Source: JAGQOZ01 sp041399205 (lineage in GTDB: Bacteria; Planctomycetota; Planctomycetia; Pirellulales; Pirellulaceae). Taken from it: DNA of 64,000 bases. The notes below the pieces were generated by a model. It did not search any database. It was not told the DNA's origin and worked only from the letters and a program-made list of their open reading frames with translations. The translations under genes were made by a program, and so were the position numbers. The DNA is taken from the NCBI GenBank assembly GCA_041399205.1, contig JAWKTK010000024.1:62001-126000 (forward strand), in the 5' to 3' direction. Shown here in pieces: positions 37,479-47,345 of the stretch (within the stretch, counting starts at the first letter, position 1; each line of letters starts with the position of its first letter).

Positions 37479-40400
37479 ATGCATTTTCGCCGCAATCACC
37501 AACCACGTCGGTCCGCCGCGAATCGACGCTTCCGCGGTACTTTGGAAGCACTGGATGCTCGCGTCATGTTGGCTGCCGACCTGAGCGTGTTGGACGCGGG
37601 CCTGGAGAACGGCTACTTCGCTAGTTTGCAAGCGACCTTGAATCAGCAAATTTTGAGTTCGCCGGCGCCGCTGATTGGAGATGCGTTGGCAGGCCCGATT
37701 GATTCGCAACAACAGTCTGGTTCGCAATTCTTGCTGGGTGTGGACGAACGGTTACAACAAATCAAGCTGGATGCCAGCAGCTCGGTCCATGATGCAACCA
37801 GTGAAATTGCTGGACAACTTGGAATTTCAGAGGACGCCATCCGGGTCACTCGATCCAACAATGACACCGACATTCGCTTTCAAATTTCGCTGACAGACTC
37901 TCGGGCCTATCACGATGCCGTCGCCTTGGAATTGGTGGGGGCCGATCCTGAATTGGAATTGCTGCTCGGTGCTGAAGGTCAAGTAGATCTGCAAGTTGAC
38001 TGGTCTTACGAAATGGCGTTTGGTGTTCGCGAAGGTGCCAATGGCGTTTCCACGTTCTATGTGGACGATTCCTTAGAAAACGAATTGAGCCTTGGATATA
38101 CGGCAACAGTGAATCGCGATTTCACAGGCGGTAAGGGCACGGTAGGGGTCTTCATTGCTGACTTTTCTGCGAACCAAACGGAATCGCAATTTCAGGGTCA
38201 GTATGTCCTGGATGTCAGTGCGTCTACTTCGGACGACGCACGTCTATCTGGCGTCCTGATGGGCTCGGGTGACGTGAACCTGTCAGTCGAAGGTGCGCTC
38301 TTTCCTTCGTTCTTGCCGGCCGATTCGGAAAACCTGGTGAACCTTGCGGTGCTGACCGATGCGCGAGTGGAATATCAGACGGCGATCCAGTTTGAAGATG
38401 ACGGTTCGGTCGATACCACGGAGAATCAAGTTACCGTTGGATTTGAAAACGTCCGAGTGGATCTGGGGCAAATCTATCACGACTTTGTTGACCCCATGGT
38501 CACTCGTTTGCAAGACAATCTAAAACCGTTGAAGCCCGTGGTAGACTTCTTGACCGAGCCCTTGCCCGTCATCAGCGATTTGTACCAGATGGCAGGACGA
38601 GGTAACGTCACGGCGTTGTCGCTGGCCGGTTATGGTTCCAATAGCGCCATTGCCAGAACGCTGAACACGATTGACGCCATTCTGGATTACCAAGGTTTAA
38701 CGTCTACCATTCAAGATCAAGAACCGTTGTTTCAGTTTGCTGTTGCCAAATCGGGCGTCGATCCCGCGACTGCTGTTGATCGAGCCGAAGCGGTGCAGAA
38801 CAATCTGAAGAAATTAGACGAAGGGGGACTGCGGTTCGAACTAGCGGACAAACACAAAAATCCGGCGGAACACGCTCAGTGGCAATCGAGTTTGGCCTGG
38901 AATCACGAATTCAACGGCAGCGTTGACTTGCCCTTTCTGACCGACTTTGAATCGTTGGCGGCGCTGCTATTGGGTGACACCAATACGGACCTGTTTACCT
39001 TTCAGTTGGACGCCAACTTCAATTTTGATGCCACGGTCGACATTCCGATTGTACCCTTGTTGAACTTGGCGTCGGTGACGGGCCGAATTAGCTTTGGTTT
39101 GGATATCGACTTAGACGGCGGCTATGATGCGACTGGTATCAAACGCTTGACTAACGCGGCGGACTTTGCTTCGGAAGATTCGCTGCAAACCAGTCTGGCC
39201 CAACAAGAAGCGTTGCTGCTGGATGGTTTCTACTTGGATGACCACAGTTCGGCCAGCCGCGACCATCAAGCGTCCGATTCGCCTGAAATGACCTTCACTG
39301 TAGAGTTGGGTGCGGGCCTGAAAGCCGGTATCGACCTGTTGTTGATGCAGTTTGAACTGGGTGGTGAAGTTGTTTTGGAAGGAAATCTGCACTTTGATCT
39401 GAATGATCTGCCCGAACCTGACTTGTGGAGCGGTACCACGCCAATTTGGAGCAATGTGGTTTGCCATGATCGTGCTTGCAACAGTACTAACGCGGAAGAC
39501 TGGACGTACGATGGTCGAGTTCGTTTGCACGAATTAAAAACCATTGTGGATGCCGATCCAGCTGCCATGTTCAACATGAACGGCGATCTGAAAGCGGGCT
39601 TTGATGCCACGCTGGACGTCAGCGTGATTGGCATTCCGATCATCAGCGAACGCTGGCGACTGCTGCGGACCACTTTGGTGAATGGCAACATTCGGCAGCC
39701 GAACGACGCCAAATTGATCTACGGAGAAAACCCGCCAATTCTGGGCGCCCTGCAAGACGGCACGCTCACATTATTCGCCGGAGACCAGGCGAACCGACGC
39801 AACCGGGAAAACTCGGTGGTAAACGAAGCCTTCACCGTTCAATCGTTGGGCGAATCCAAGCAAGGTGGCGAAACCGTCATAGTTACGTTGGTTGGCAATG
39901 AAGATCAATATTCGCAATATTTTCATGGTGTCACTCGCATTGTCGCGGACGGAGGTTCGGGCCATGATTCGATTCGTGTTTTGCCCGGCATGGCGGCGCC
40001 GGCGACAATTCGCGGTGGAGATGGCAACGACGTTCTGACCTACGCTGGTACCGGAAACGCCGTCCTGACTGGTGGCCGCGGCAATGACTTTATCACGAGC
40101 GGCAGCGGCACTGATCAACTCAGCGGCGACGCGGGCGACGATACCTTGGATGGCGGCAGCGGACGTGATCGCCTGGATGGAGGTGATGGAAACGATCAAC
40201 TCCAAGGTGGCGCCGATAACGATCAACTGTGGGGCCAGAGCGGCGATGACACGCTGCTCGGCGGACTTGGAGACGATTGGCTCGTCGGGCATCTGGGTGA
40301 TGATGTCCTTAACGGCGGCGCCGGAGCCGATTTTGTTCACGGACATGGCGGACGAGACCGCATTCAGTTTTCCTTCTTCGGAGATGGCGGTGCCGAATTG

Positions 40401-43031
40401 GATCGAATGACCGGCGGAGCTGGCAAAGACACGATTGAAATTCTGGGAACCGAATCGAACGATGTGCTCACGGCGACGCAGTTACCCAACGGTGTGATTC
40501 AGGTCACCAATGACGATGACGCACTGTTCCGTTTTCGTATGCCTCGCGCAGTTGGAACGCTCGCTCGTAGCGTTAGCAAAAGCGATGCCCTGACTCCGCT
40601 TCGCCCGAATCGATCCGTAAACAAAGTTGCAGAACGAGATATTGAAGAACTTCGAATCAGCGGTTTAGGTGGTGACGATCAAATCACTGCCATTGGAAAA
40701 TTCGACGTGAACACGCTGCGACTGGACGGCGGAGACGGTTTTGACATCCTGGTTGGCGCGGATAGCCAGAATATCTTGATGGGCGGAGCGGGAAATGATG
40801 TGTTGGTGGGTGGCGCAGACCGAGACATCTTGCGAGGTGGCGATGGCGATGACGCTCTGCGAGCTGGCGACGGCAACGATGTGCTCTATGGCGAAGGCGG
40901 CGATGATCGGCTTGACGGAGACGCAGGTGCAGATATCGCTTACGGAGGTGACGGCAATGACCGGATCGCAGCAGGCGAAGGAATTCTCGGAGAAATGATT
41001 TATGGCGGCGCCGGCAACGACACGCTACTGGGCGGAAACGGAGTGGATGTTATCTTCGGCGGAGCAGGTCACGACGAAATTTACGGATTCGGTCTTGGCG
41101 ACCTGTTAATGGGAGACGCCGGCAACGACACGCTGGTGGGCGGTTCGGGTAGAGACTTCCTGTTCGGTGGCAGCGATCAAGATCAATTGTTTGCGTTGGA
41201 ACAAAATCGGTTTGCCGACGCGAATGAAGAATCCAACGATTGGCGACATGTTTACAACCAGCTGCTGGACCGCGAAAACGAAATCATCCATACCGAAGTG
41301 GATCAAGTCATGCGGCAATTGGACCGGATTTCCCGAGACATCGCGGCAATCGAAGCGGTGGACGACAGTGACTTTCGTTTGCCAGGGATGCGAGCTGAAC
41401 GGGCGGAACTAGAGCAACAAGAGACAACGCTTCAGAACGAATTGGCCGTCATCAATCTAACACAGACCGACGTTTTGCCTCGGCAAGTGATCAGCATCGA
41501 CGTGCTGGACGGCGGAACGGGTGATGATCAACTGACGGGCAGTCCGTGGGCCGACAGATTAAACGGCAATCAAGGCAACGACACGATCTACCATTCGAAT
41601 GGTGCAGATGCCGTCTTTGGTGGCGACGGCTTGCGTGACACGTACGTGGTTAGTGGAACGGATCAAGGAGATGACATTTCGGTGGACTTGGTTCCCGGCG
41701 CGGACGGTGGAACGCCTAAAGTGCTGGTGGACGTGAATGGTTCCAGCACAACGGCCAGCGAATTAGAGATGGAAATCGTGGGTATTGAATCTGGCGCTGG
41801 GAATGACTCGATTCGCATTAGTTTTGGTGCGAACGCAGCCAGGGAAGTGATGGTGGACGCTGGAGCAGGTGATGACGTGGTCGACATCGGAACGTTACAA
41901 GCGATGGCTTCGCTGGACGGAGGCGAAGGTCGTGATCAAATTCAAGCCAAGCTGCTTGATACGGAAGCGAACCTGTGGTTGACGGATCATGAACTTCGCA
42001 CGGAACAACTGACGCATGCATTGTCGAATTTTGAACGAAGCGAACTCGACGGCAACGCACTGGACAATCTGCTGGACGCTCGCGGATTCTCTGGCAATGT
42101 GACTCTGCGAGGTGCCGCCGGAAACGATTCGCTGTGGACGGGATTGGGCAATGATGTGGTAGATGGTGGCGAAGGCATTGATACGCTGGGCGCTGTCGGG
42201 AACGTCAACTTTGTCCTTTCGGATGTCTCGTTAGAAGGGCAAGGTTCTGATCGGTTCACCGGAATCGAACGAGCGGAATTGATTGGCGGTGATGGCAATA
42301 ATCGACTGGACGCTCGCGGGTTTACTCGGGGCGCGGTGACGCTTCGCGGAGGACAAGGCAACGATGCTCTGTTCGGTGGACATGGAGACGATAAGCTGTA
42401 CGGTGATGGCGGCGACGACTGGATTGAAGGCGGAGCGAACGGTGTTGATTTCCTGTATGGAGGCGACGGTGATGATCAACTTCGCGGCGAATGGGATCAC
42501 TTGTATGGTGAAAACGGAAATGACTATCTGTACACGGTCGATCGAAATTCTGGCATGAAAAACTATTCCATGTACGGCGGAAATGGCAACGATCAATTGT
42601 ATGGCGGAGCCAATCATGACACGCTGTATGGTGGAGCGGGTAATGATCAGATTTTTGCTGGTCGAGGCAACGATCTAGTTTATGGCGGAGCTGGAGTGGA
42701 TTATCTGTACGGAAATGAAGGTGACGATCGTTTGTACGGTGAAGCGGGCAATGACCAACTTTATGGTCACGACGGACACGATCTAATCAACGGCGGCGGA
42801 GGCAATGATTACTTGATCGGCGGTACCGGACGTGACACAATCTTGGGCGAAGGTGGCAATGACCACTTGGATGGTGGCCGCGATGGCGATACGGACAAGT
42901 TGAATGGTGGCAGTGGAACGGACAGTGGCATTCAATATCGTTACTGGCGAACCACATTCTGGCCGTTTGGCGAATGGGTCAACCAAGAATCGCTTACTTC
43001 GATCGAAGAAGTCACCAACAAGGATTGGTAA
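37479..43031 (+). CDS. RTX-like calcium-binding surface protein, 1850 residues
   Basis: The start is the ATG at 37479 with AAGGAG six bases upstream. The N-terminus is basic and followed by LEALDARVMLAADL, the planctomycete surface-protein leader. Residues about 40-830 are a large domain of unknown fold with repeated acidic beta segments (VDLQVDWSYEMAFGVREG, FTFQLDANFNFDATVDIPI, ADPAAMFNMNGDLKAGFDAT). From about 845 to 1807 come many RTX nonapeptides (GGxGxDxLx; for example GGSGRDRLDGGDGNDQLQGG and GGAGNDQIFAGRGNDLVYGG), which fold into a calcium-bound beta roll. About 85 residues near 1245-1330 interrupt the repeats with a highly charged predicted coiled coil (EVDQVMRQLDRISRDIAAIE). The end is WGNQES-like rather than an ABC-secretion signal. 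It is divergent from the ECF sigma factor-kinase operon. Confidence 0.88.
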   Translation: MHFRRNHQPRRSAANRRFRGTLEALDARVMLAADLSVLDAGLENGYFASLQATLNQQILSSPAPLIGDALAGPIDSQQQSGSQFLLGVDERLQQIKLDASSSVHDATSEIAGQLGISEDAIRVTRSNNDTDIRFQISLTDSRAYHDAVALELVGADPELELLLGAEGQVDLQVDWSYEMAFGVREGANGVSTFYVDDSLENELSLGYTATVNRDFTGGKGTVGVFIADFSANQTESQFQGQYVLDVSASTSDDARLSGVLMGSGDVNLSVEGALFPSFLPADSENLVNLAVLTDARVEYQTAIQFEDDGSVDTTENQVTVGFENVRVDLGQIYHDFVDPMVTRLQDNLKPLKPVVDFLTEPLPVISDLYQMAGRGNVTALSLAGYGSNSAIARTLNTIDAILDYQGLTSTIQDQEPLFQFAVAKSGVDPATAVDRAEAVQNNLKKLDEGGLRFELADKHKNPAEHAQWQSSLAWNHEFNGSVDLPFLTDFESLAALLLGDTNTDLFTFQLDANFNFDATVDIPIVPLLNLASVTGRISFGLDIDLDGGYDATGIKRLTNAADFASEDSLQTSLAQQEALLLDGFYLDDHSSASRDHQASDSPEMTFTVELGAGLKAGIDLLLMQFELGGEVVLEGNLHFDLNDLPEPDLWSGTTPIWSNVVCHDRACNSTNAEDWTYDGRVRLHELKTIVDADPAAMFNMNGDLKAGFDATLDVSVIGIPIISERWRLLRTTLVNGNIRQPNDAKLIYGENPPILGALQDGTLTLFAGDQANRRNRENSVVNEAFTVQSLGESKQGGETVIVTLVGNEDQYSQYFHGVTRIVADGGSGHDSIRVLPGMAAPATIRGGDGNDVLTYAGTGNAVLTGGRGNDFITSGSGTDQLSGDAGDDTLDGGSGRDRLDGGDGNDQLQGGADNDQLWGQSGDDTLLGGLGDDWLVGHLGDDVLNGGAGADFVHGHGGRDRIQFSFFGDGGAELDRMTGGAGKDTIEILGTESNDVLTATQLPNGVIQVTNDDDALFRFRMPRAVGTLARSVSKSDALTPLRPNRSVNKVAERDIEELRISGLGGDDQITAIGKFDVNTLRLDGGDGFDILVGADSQNILMGGAGNDVLVGGADRDILRGGDGDDALRAGDGNDVLYGEGGDDRLDGDAGADIAYGGDGNDRIAAGEGILGEMIYGGAGNDTLLGGNGVDVIFGGAGHDEIYGFGLGDLLMGDAGNDTLVGGSGRDFLFGGSDQDQLFALEQNRFADANEESNDWRHVYNQLLDRENEIIHTEVDQVMRQLDRISRDIAAIEAVDDSDFRLPGMRAERAELEQQETTLQNELAVINLTQTDVLPRQVISIDVLDGGTGDDQLTGSPWADRLNGNQGNDTIYHSNGADAVFGGDGLRDTYVVSGTDQGDDISVDLVPGADGGTPKVLVDVNGSSTTASELEMEIVGIESGAGNDSIRISFGANAAREVMVDAGAGDDVVDIGTLQAMASLDGGEGRDQIQAKLLDTEANLWLTDHELRTEQLTHALSNFERSELDGNALDNLLDARGFSGNVTLRGAAGNDSLWTGLGNDVVDGGEGIDTLGAVGNVNFVLSDVSLEGQGSDRFTGIERAELIGGDGNNRLDARGFTRGAVTLRGGQGNDALFGGHGDDKLYGDGGDDWIEGGANGVDFLYGGDGDDQLRGEWDHLYGENGNDYLYTVDRNSGMKNYSMYGGNGNDQLYGGANHDTLYGGAGNDQIFAGRGNDLVYGGAGVDYLYGNEGDDRLYGEAGNDQLYGHDGHDLINGGGGNDYLIGGTGRDTILGEGGNDHLDGGRDGDTDKLNGGSGTDSGIQYRYWRTTFWPFGEWVNQESLTSIEEVTNKDW

Positions 43032-43040
43032 CAGAGGGCC

Positions 43041-43052
43041 GGCCACGTGGCC
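43041..43052. repeat. Perfect 12-base palindrome between convergent genes
   Basis: GGCCACGTGGCC lies between the end of the RTX gene and the end of the oxidase operon. There is no T-run on either side, so a terminator role is doubtful. Confidence 0.4.
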
Positions 43053-43125
43053 AATGTTGGACTGAAATACTCCACTGACGCTTACGCGTTTTTCAGCATT
43101 CACCTAGGTTCATTCCGATCCGAGA

Positions 43126-43842
43126 TTACTGGCTGTCATGACAGAACGGACAGGCAGATTCGGCCGCGTGGACATCGGTACCAAAGAACGCCACACCTCG
43201 GCCAATAGAAAGAAATCCGGCAATGATGACGGACCATGCCGCTGCATGAAACAATTTCTTGCGTGACGCGATGCTCAACAACGAGCCACCCAGGCCGGTG
43301 GTGATCATCACCGGTACCGTGCCCATTCCGAAAACGGCCATCAGTAATGCGCCGGCAAACATGCTTGCAGTACCAGCCGCCATGGCCAAAAACGCGTAGA
43401 CCAATCCGCAGGGTAAAAATCCTGTGAAGACGCCGGCCAACAACATGTCTCGATACGATCTACTGGCGAGAAACGACTTGAGAATCGAGCCACTTAGGCA
43501 GGGCAGATTGGCTTTCTTCCATTTGCGCTGAATCAGGCCGGTGGCCAGCACACCTTGGTAGACCAAGAAGAGCCCGGCAAAAATGGCCAACATGGCGGGG
43601 ACGTTGACCATACTGGGAAGCGATTCGGCCAGTCGCATACCGGCAAAACCCGCTGTTGCACCCAGCACGGTGTACGTGAAAATTCGCCCGACACTATAGA
43701 CCAATTGCCGAACCAAGTTGGCTTTCCAGGAAGCACTTTCGCTACCGATTGCCAGTGCAAAGGGACCGCACATACCGATACAGTGGGACGAACCCAGAAT
43801 TCCCGAAGTAAAGACCAGCGGCAGTTCGATCATGATTTCCAC
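43126..43842 (-). CDS. TauE/SafE-like membrane protein of the cbb3 operon
   Basis: A polytopic protein of about 238 residues with a GTG start at 43842 (ATG at 43833 is possible), one base after the P-ATPase stop. The hallmark cysteines of this DsbD/SafE-like family are present: SSHCIGMCGPFALA in the first membrane segment and GVFTGFLPCGLVYAFLAM in the middle. Such proteins are commonly found with ccoGHIS and are thought to help copper delivery or assembly of cbb3 oxidase; the exact activity is not established. The C-terminus ends in AESACPFCHDSQ, a further CxxCH that could be a metal or haem site, although it follows a membrane helix directly. Last gene of the operon. Confidence 0.85.
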   Translation of the reverse strand: MEIMIELPLVFTSGILGSSHCIGMCGPFALAIGSESASWKANLVRQLVYSVGRIFTYTVLGATAGFAGMRLAESLPSMVNVPAMLAIFAGLFLVYQGVLATGLIQRKWKKANLPCLSGSILKSFLASRSYRDMLLAGVFTGFLPCGLVYAFLAMAAGTASMFAGALLMAVFGMGTVPVMITTGLGGSLLSIASRKKLFHAAAWSVIIAGFLSIGRGVAFFGTDVHAAESACPFCHDSQ

Positions 43843-43843
43843 T

Positions 43844-46060
43844 TCAAAATGCTTCTTTGACAGTTGCCAAGGTGTCTGCCAATGGACGATTGTCTTTGGA
43901 TTCCAGCTGTGAATGTGTTACGGGTACCGGGGCCATTGCGGTGTCGTGATTTGACGGCGCCGTTTCGGGAGCGTTGGCGGTTAGCCGCAACGAATTGCCG
44001 ATGACAAACAGACTGCTTCCCACCATGGCCACGGCGGAAAAAATAGGACTGAGCATACCGCTGGAGGCCAAGCCGATCCCAATAACATTATAGGCGAACG
44101 CCCAGAACAAATTTTGTCGAATGGTACGTTTGGTCTTTCTAGCCAACTGGATCATCCACGGCAACCGTTCTAACGTGCTGCCCAACAGACAGATGTCGGC
44201 AGCGTCACGAGAAACGTCGGCACCGCAATCGAGTGCCAGTCCCAAGTCGGCTTCGGCCAGAGCAGGTGCGTCATTGATTCCGTCACCTACCATTCCCACC
44301 GCGCCCAGCAGCCGACGCATTTGTTTGATTCGTTCCAGTTTGTCGTTTGGCAAAAGTTCTGCCTGAAACTGCATCCCAAGCTGGTTCGCAATGGCTGCGG
44401 CGCGGTGCTGACGGTCACCGGTCAAGATCTCCAGATGTAAGCCCAAACGCCGCAATTGATCCATCGCCTCTGCTGCTTCAGGTCGCAACGATTCGTCAAA
44501 CAGGAAGACTGCCTGGACTTGACGATTCCAACCGATACACGTTGTCGGAGCTGTTGCTTGGTCGTGTACTTCTTGCAAAGCAGGTGTAACTTTGAACCCA
44601 AGCTCCAGCAGAAATCGCAGGCTTCCCAACGCTGCTTGATCACCGCTTGCGAACAATCCGATCACACCTTGCCCAGAACGTTCTTCGCGTTGTCCCATTG
44701 ATTCGAATTGACGATTCTTCGCATCCCTCGCACGAGCGTCCTTTCGAATCGCGGCGGCCAGCGAATGAGACGAGCCTGATGATAGCCAATGGGCCACCGT
44801 CCACACGAATTCAGCGTCGACTGGCGTGACTAGCGAATCAGAGAATTCAACCGACCTCACTCGGATAGCACCGCTGGTGAGCGTGCCTGTTTTGTCAAAG
44901 CACAGCGCGTTCAACTTGGCCAGTTTTCCAAGGGCATCGCCATTGCGAAACAGCACTTGCCGCTGGGCTGCCAATCCCATGGCAGCCCACAGTGCCAATG
45001 GTGTCGCAATGGCCAAAGCGCAGGGACAGGCAATCAACACGACCGCCAAACTGCTCATTAACGCAGACTGAAAGCCTGCCGCCTGATAGTGTGAAACAAA
45101 CGTAAAGACAGCTAACACCGCGACGGCGGGTACAAACCAGTGGGTCAAACGGTCCGCCAACTTTTGTTCGGGCGTTTTGGCTTCCAACGACGCAGCGACT
45201 GAATTCATCATTCGCTGAATCATGCCTCCCTGCACCGTAGACGTCACACGAACTTGCTTTTCGGTGCCAAGATTCAGCGTACCTCCAACCACTACGTCAC
45301 CTGTGGACTTACCAACCGGTTGACTTTCGCCTGTTACAATCTGTTCGTCCACGTCACCGGCGCTGTCAATCAAGATTCCGTCTAACGGAATTCGTTCGCC
45401 CGGAAGAACTCGAACCAGATCGCCTACTTCCACTTGCTGTAGCGCCACCGTTTGATCACTGGATGGCCCAATTCGTCGAACTTGTTCGGGCAACAGTTTC
45501 TGCATGGACTGTAAGGCTTGATTCGCTTTCAGCTTACCCGTGGCTTCCATCCATCGACCGACAGTCACGGCAATCAGAATCATACACGCCACTTCAAAGT
45601 AAACGTGTTGCTGAGACTTCAGCAGCGAAAAAGTGGAATACGCAAAGGCGGCAACTACACCGATGGCCAGCAATTGGTCTGTCGTGATTTGTTTCTTGCG
45701 AAGCGAATCCCAAGCCGACTCAAACAGCGGACCGCCCAACAATATCAACACAGGCGAAGCAAATGCCATGCAGGCATACCGCAATAAATCTCGCAGGACC
45801 AACGCCGTGTCCCCGGAAATATCGTAAACATCCCAGGACCAGAGTGCCATGGTGAACATCATCACATTCATGGCAAAGAAAATGGCGATCCCCAGCTTTG
45901 CCAAGGCCCAGCGGTTCTGCGCAGATTCATCTCCGCCGGCTTGCAGTGAATCGGCTATGCGGCAGCCTAAGCAACAATAAGCCGGATCGTCGGTACTGCT
46001 GGACGCGACCGGAAGTCCGCAATAGACGCATGAATCAGATGGTCGAAGAGAGTTCGTCAT
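43844..46060 (-). CDS. ccoI: CcoI/FixI-type copper P1B-ATPase
   Basis: This 738-residue P-type ATPase would move copper across the membrane for assembly of the binuclear centre of cbb3 oxidase. The N-terminus has a cysteine cluster (CVYCGLPV and YCCLGCR, residues 11-33) typical of CcoI rather than of export-type CopA, and no classical GMTCxxC domain. The transport motif VLIACPCALAIATP is near 345, DKTGTLTSG near 387, TGESQPVGKS near 245 and GDGINDAPALAEADLG near 591. Eight membrane segments are visible. It lies 47 bases downstream of a 58-residue membrane-protein gene and just upstream of the TauE/SafE-like gene. All catalytic motifs are intact. Confidence 0.92.
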   Translation of the reverse strand: MTNSLRPSDSCVYCGLPVASSSTDDPAYCCLGCRIADSLQAGGDESAQNRWALAKLGIAIFFAMNVMMFTMALWSWDVYDISGDTALVLRDLLRYACMAFASPVLILLGGPLFESAWDSLRKKQITTDQLLAIGVVAAFAYSTFSLLKSQQHVYFEVACMILIAVTVGRWMEATGKLKANQALQSMQKLLPEQVRRIGPSSDQTVALQQVEVGDLVRVLPGERIPLDGILIDSAGDVDEQIVTGESQPVGKSTGDVVVGGTLNLGTEKQVRVTSTVQGGMIQRMMNSVAASLEAKTPEQKLADRLTHWFVPAVAVLAVFTFVSHYQAAGFQSALMSSLAVVLIACPCALAIATPLALWAAMGLAAQRQVLFRNGDALGKLAKLNALCFDKTGTLTSGAIRVRSVEFSDSLVTPVDAEFVWTVAHWLSSGSSHSLAAAIRKDARARDAKNRQFESMGQREERSGQGVIGLFASGDQAALGSLRFLLELGFKVTPALQEVHDQATAPTTCIGWNRQVQAVFLFDESLRPEAAEAMDQLRRLGLHLEILTGDRQHRAAAIANQLGMQFQAELLPNDKLERIKQMRRLLGAVGMVGDGINDAPALAEADLGLALDCGADVSRDAADICLLGSTLERLPWMIQLARKTKRTIRQNLFWAFAYNVIGIGLASSGMLSPIFSAVAMVGSSLFVIGNSLRLTANAPETAPSNHDTAMAPVPVTHSQLESKDNRPLADTLATVKEAF

Positions 46061-46107
46061 GCACTGATCCAGCCAACGAGACTATTGCGGACGCACAAAA
46101 TGCACGT

Positions 46108-46284
46108 CTACATTTTGGTAAACAATTCTACCTGAATCGCCGGAAACAGAAACCGGATGGTGTATACCACTGTAAAGATCCAAAATCCTAACCACATCAG
46201 CCGGACATACCACGGAATGGTATTGCTGGTGTAATGGTGAAATTGATCGTCTGTTTGAATGGTCGAATGTTCCACGTCCGACAT
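46108..46284 (-). CDS. 58-residue membrane protein of the cbb3 operon (CcoP-N-like or CcoQ-like)
   Basis: I find an ATG at 46284 opening a 58-codon frame. The N-terminal 22 residues are acidic and polar (MSDVEHSTIQTDDQFHHY). They are followed by NTIPWYVRLMWLGFWIFTVV, one hydrophobic helix, and a short tail ending VELFTKM. The P-W-aromatic entry to the helix resembles the N-terminal anchor of CcoP (consensus around NPLPxWW), and the size also fits CcoQ. Position between the 96-residue membrane protein and the P-ATPase in an otherwise tightly packed operon supports a real gene. It carries no haem site. Confidence 0.7.
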   Translation of the reverse strand: MSDVEHSTIQTDDQFHHYTSNTIPWYVRLMWLGFWIFTVVYTIRFLFPAIQVELFTKM

Positions 46285-46343
46285 TTGTCATCATCCCTCG
46301 TTCAAAACTTTGTTCTGTATCGGGTGAGTGCGAATGACCCGGC

Positions 46344-46634
46344 CTATTTCGCGTCTAACATTTCGTCTCGCTCTAACATCGTCTGCTTGGGACCTTCCAC
46401 GTCGTGGAACATTCCATTGACCGTGGCCCAAATCAACATGCAGAAGAATCCCATTGTGGCCAGCAAATAGTTGACCATGGGAGTGATGGCAAAGACACCG
46501 TCCGATTCGCCCGTAAACGTATGAATCAATTCGATAAATTTAGCACCAAACCCTAAACCGCTGAAGATCAAGATAAACGCTCCAGCGACGATAGTAATCC
46601 AGATTCGGATCTGTTTTGCCAGTTTCGATTCCAT
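46344..46634 (-). CDS. 96-residue membrane protein of the cbb3 operon
   Basis: I choose the ATG at 46634 (MESKLAKQIRIW; GGAAGG nine bases upstream), two bases after the ccoO stop; the frame's longer extension overlaps ccoO and is not used. Two hydrophobic helices are visible: IWITIVAGAFILIFSGLGFG and MVNYLLATMGFFCMLIWATV, with a short loop containing FTGESDGVF. The C-terminus is charged (DVEGPKQTMLERDEML). No family was recognised. Its place between ccoO and the 58-residue gene suggests an accessory or assembly subunit of the oxidase. Confidence 0.75.
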   Translation of the reverse strand: MESKLAKQIRIWITIVAGAFILIFSGLGFGAKFIELIHTFTGESDGVFAITPMVNYLLATMGFFCMLIWATVNGMFHDVEGPKQTMLERDEMLDAK

Positions 46635-46636
46635 AG

Positions 46637-47281
46637 TTAGAAACCTTCCGATTTGATGGAGTCGAGTTCTTCGTAGTAAGGATAGGAATCCAACCACGAA
46701 CCCAACCACTGCATATAAGTTATGATCGCAATGCCTCGTCGATTTGGTTTGTCTGGGGAACCATCAAAGAACCAAGGATATTGTGGCATCACTGATTCGG
46801 GCACAATTGACTGCGGGTTATAGAAATGGGCTGCATGCCAATCGTTTCCATGTCGTCCGCCCTGACGACTCACATCCGGTCCTACTCGGCGAGTCCCAAA
46901 CAGCACCGGTCGCTGCAATTCATTTTGGTATTCATCGCTGCTGGATACTTTGCCATAGCGTATCGATTCGTTGGAAACAGGTCGAACAAATTGGCTATGG
47001 CAGTGAAAGCATCCTTCGCCCACAAAGATGGATCGTCCCAGTCGCAAAGCTTGTGCGCAATTCTCTTCGGTCGGCTCGCCGAATGCTTGTCGAAACGGTT
47101 CTTCGTAACGCTTGCTCAGTTCCACGAATTGATACATTACGTTCGAATTGACCATCTCTTCGGCGGTCTTTTCCGGTTGATCCTTGTACATCAACACCGG
47201 AACGACGACGTTGGACACAAAGGCGAATAAGAAAAATCCGATTCCGCCTACAAATATGACTCCCGCACGACTCTCTAACAT
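46637..47281 (-). CDS. ccoO: CcoO, monohaem cytochrome c subunit of cbb3 oxidase
   Basis: The 214-residue protein has an N-terminal membrane anchor (GVIFVGGIGFFLFAFVSNVV). The haem c site is EGCFHCHSQFVRPV, matching the family consensus EGCYxCHSQ(M/F)xRP. Downstream are GTRRVGPDVSRQGGRHGNDW and YNPQSIVPESVMPQYPWFF, with the methionine ligand probably in the VMPQYPW segment. Tyr/Trp-rich IITYMQWLGSWLD ends the cytochrome fold. It passes electrons from the dihaem cytochrome to CcoN. It lies 64 bases downstream of ccoN, and its stop is 2 bases from the next start. Confidence 0.95.
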   Translation of the reverse strand: MLESRAGVIFVGGIGFFLFAFVSNVVVPVLMYKDQPEKTAEEMVNSNVMYQFVELSKRYEEPFRQAFGEPTEENCAQALRLGRSIFVGEGCFHCHSQFVRPVSNESIRYGKVSSSDEYQNELQRPVLFGTRRVGPDVSRQGGRHGNDWHAAHFYNPQSIVPESVMPQYPWFFDGSPDKPNRRGIAIITYMQWLGSWLDSYPYYEELDSIKSEGF

Positions 47282-47345
47282 CGTTCTTTATATTCTCCGT
47301 GAACAGGTATGATCGATTATTCGGTGACTCACACGTCCGGACGCA

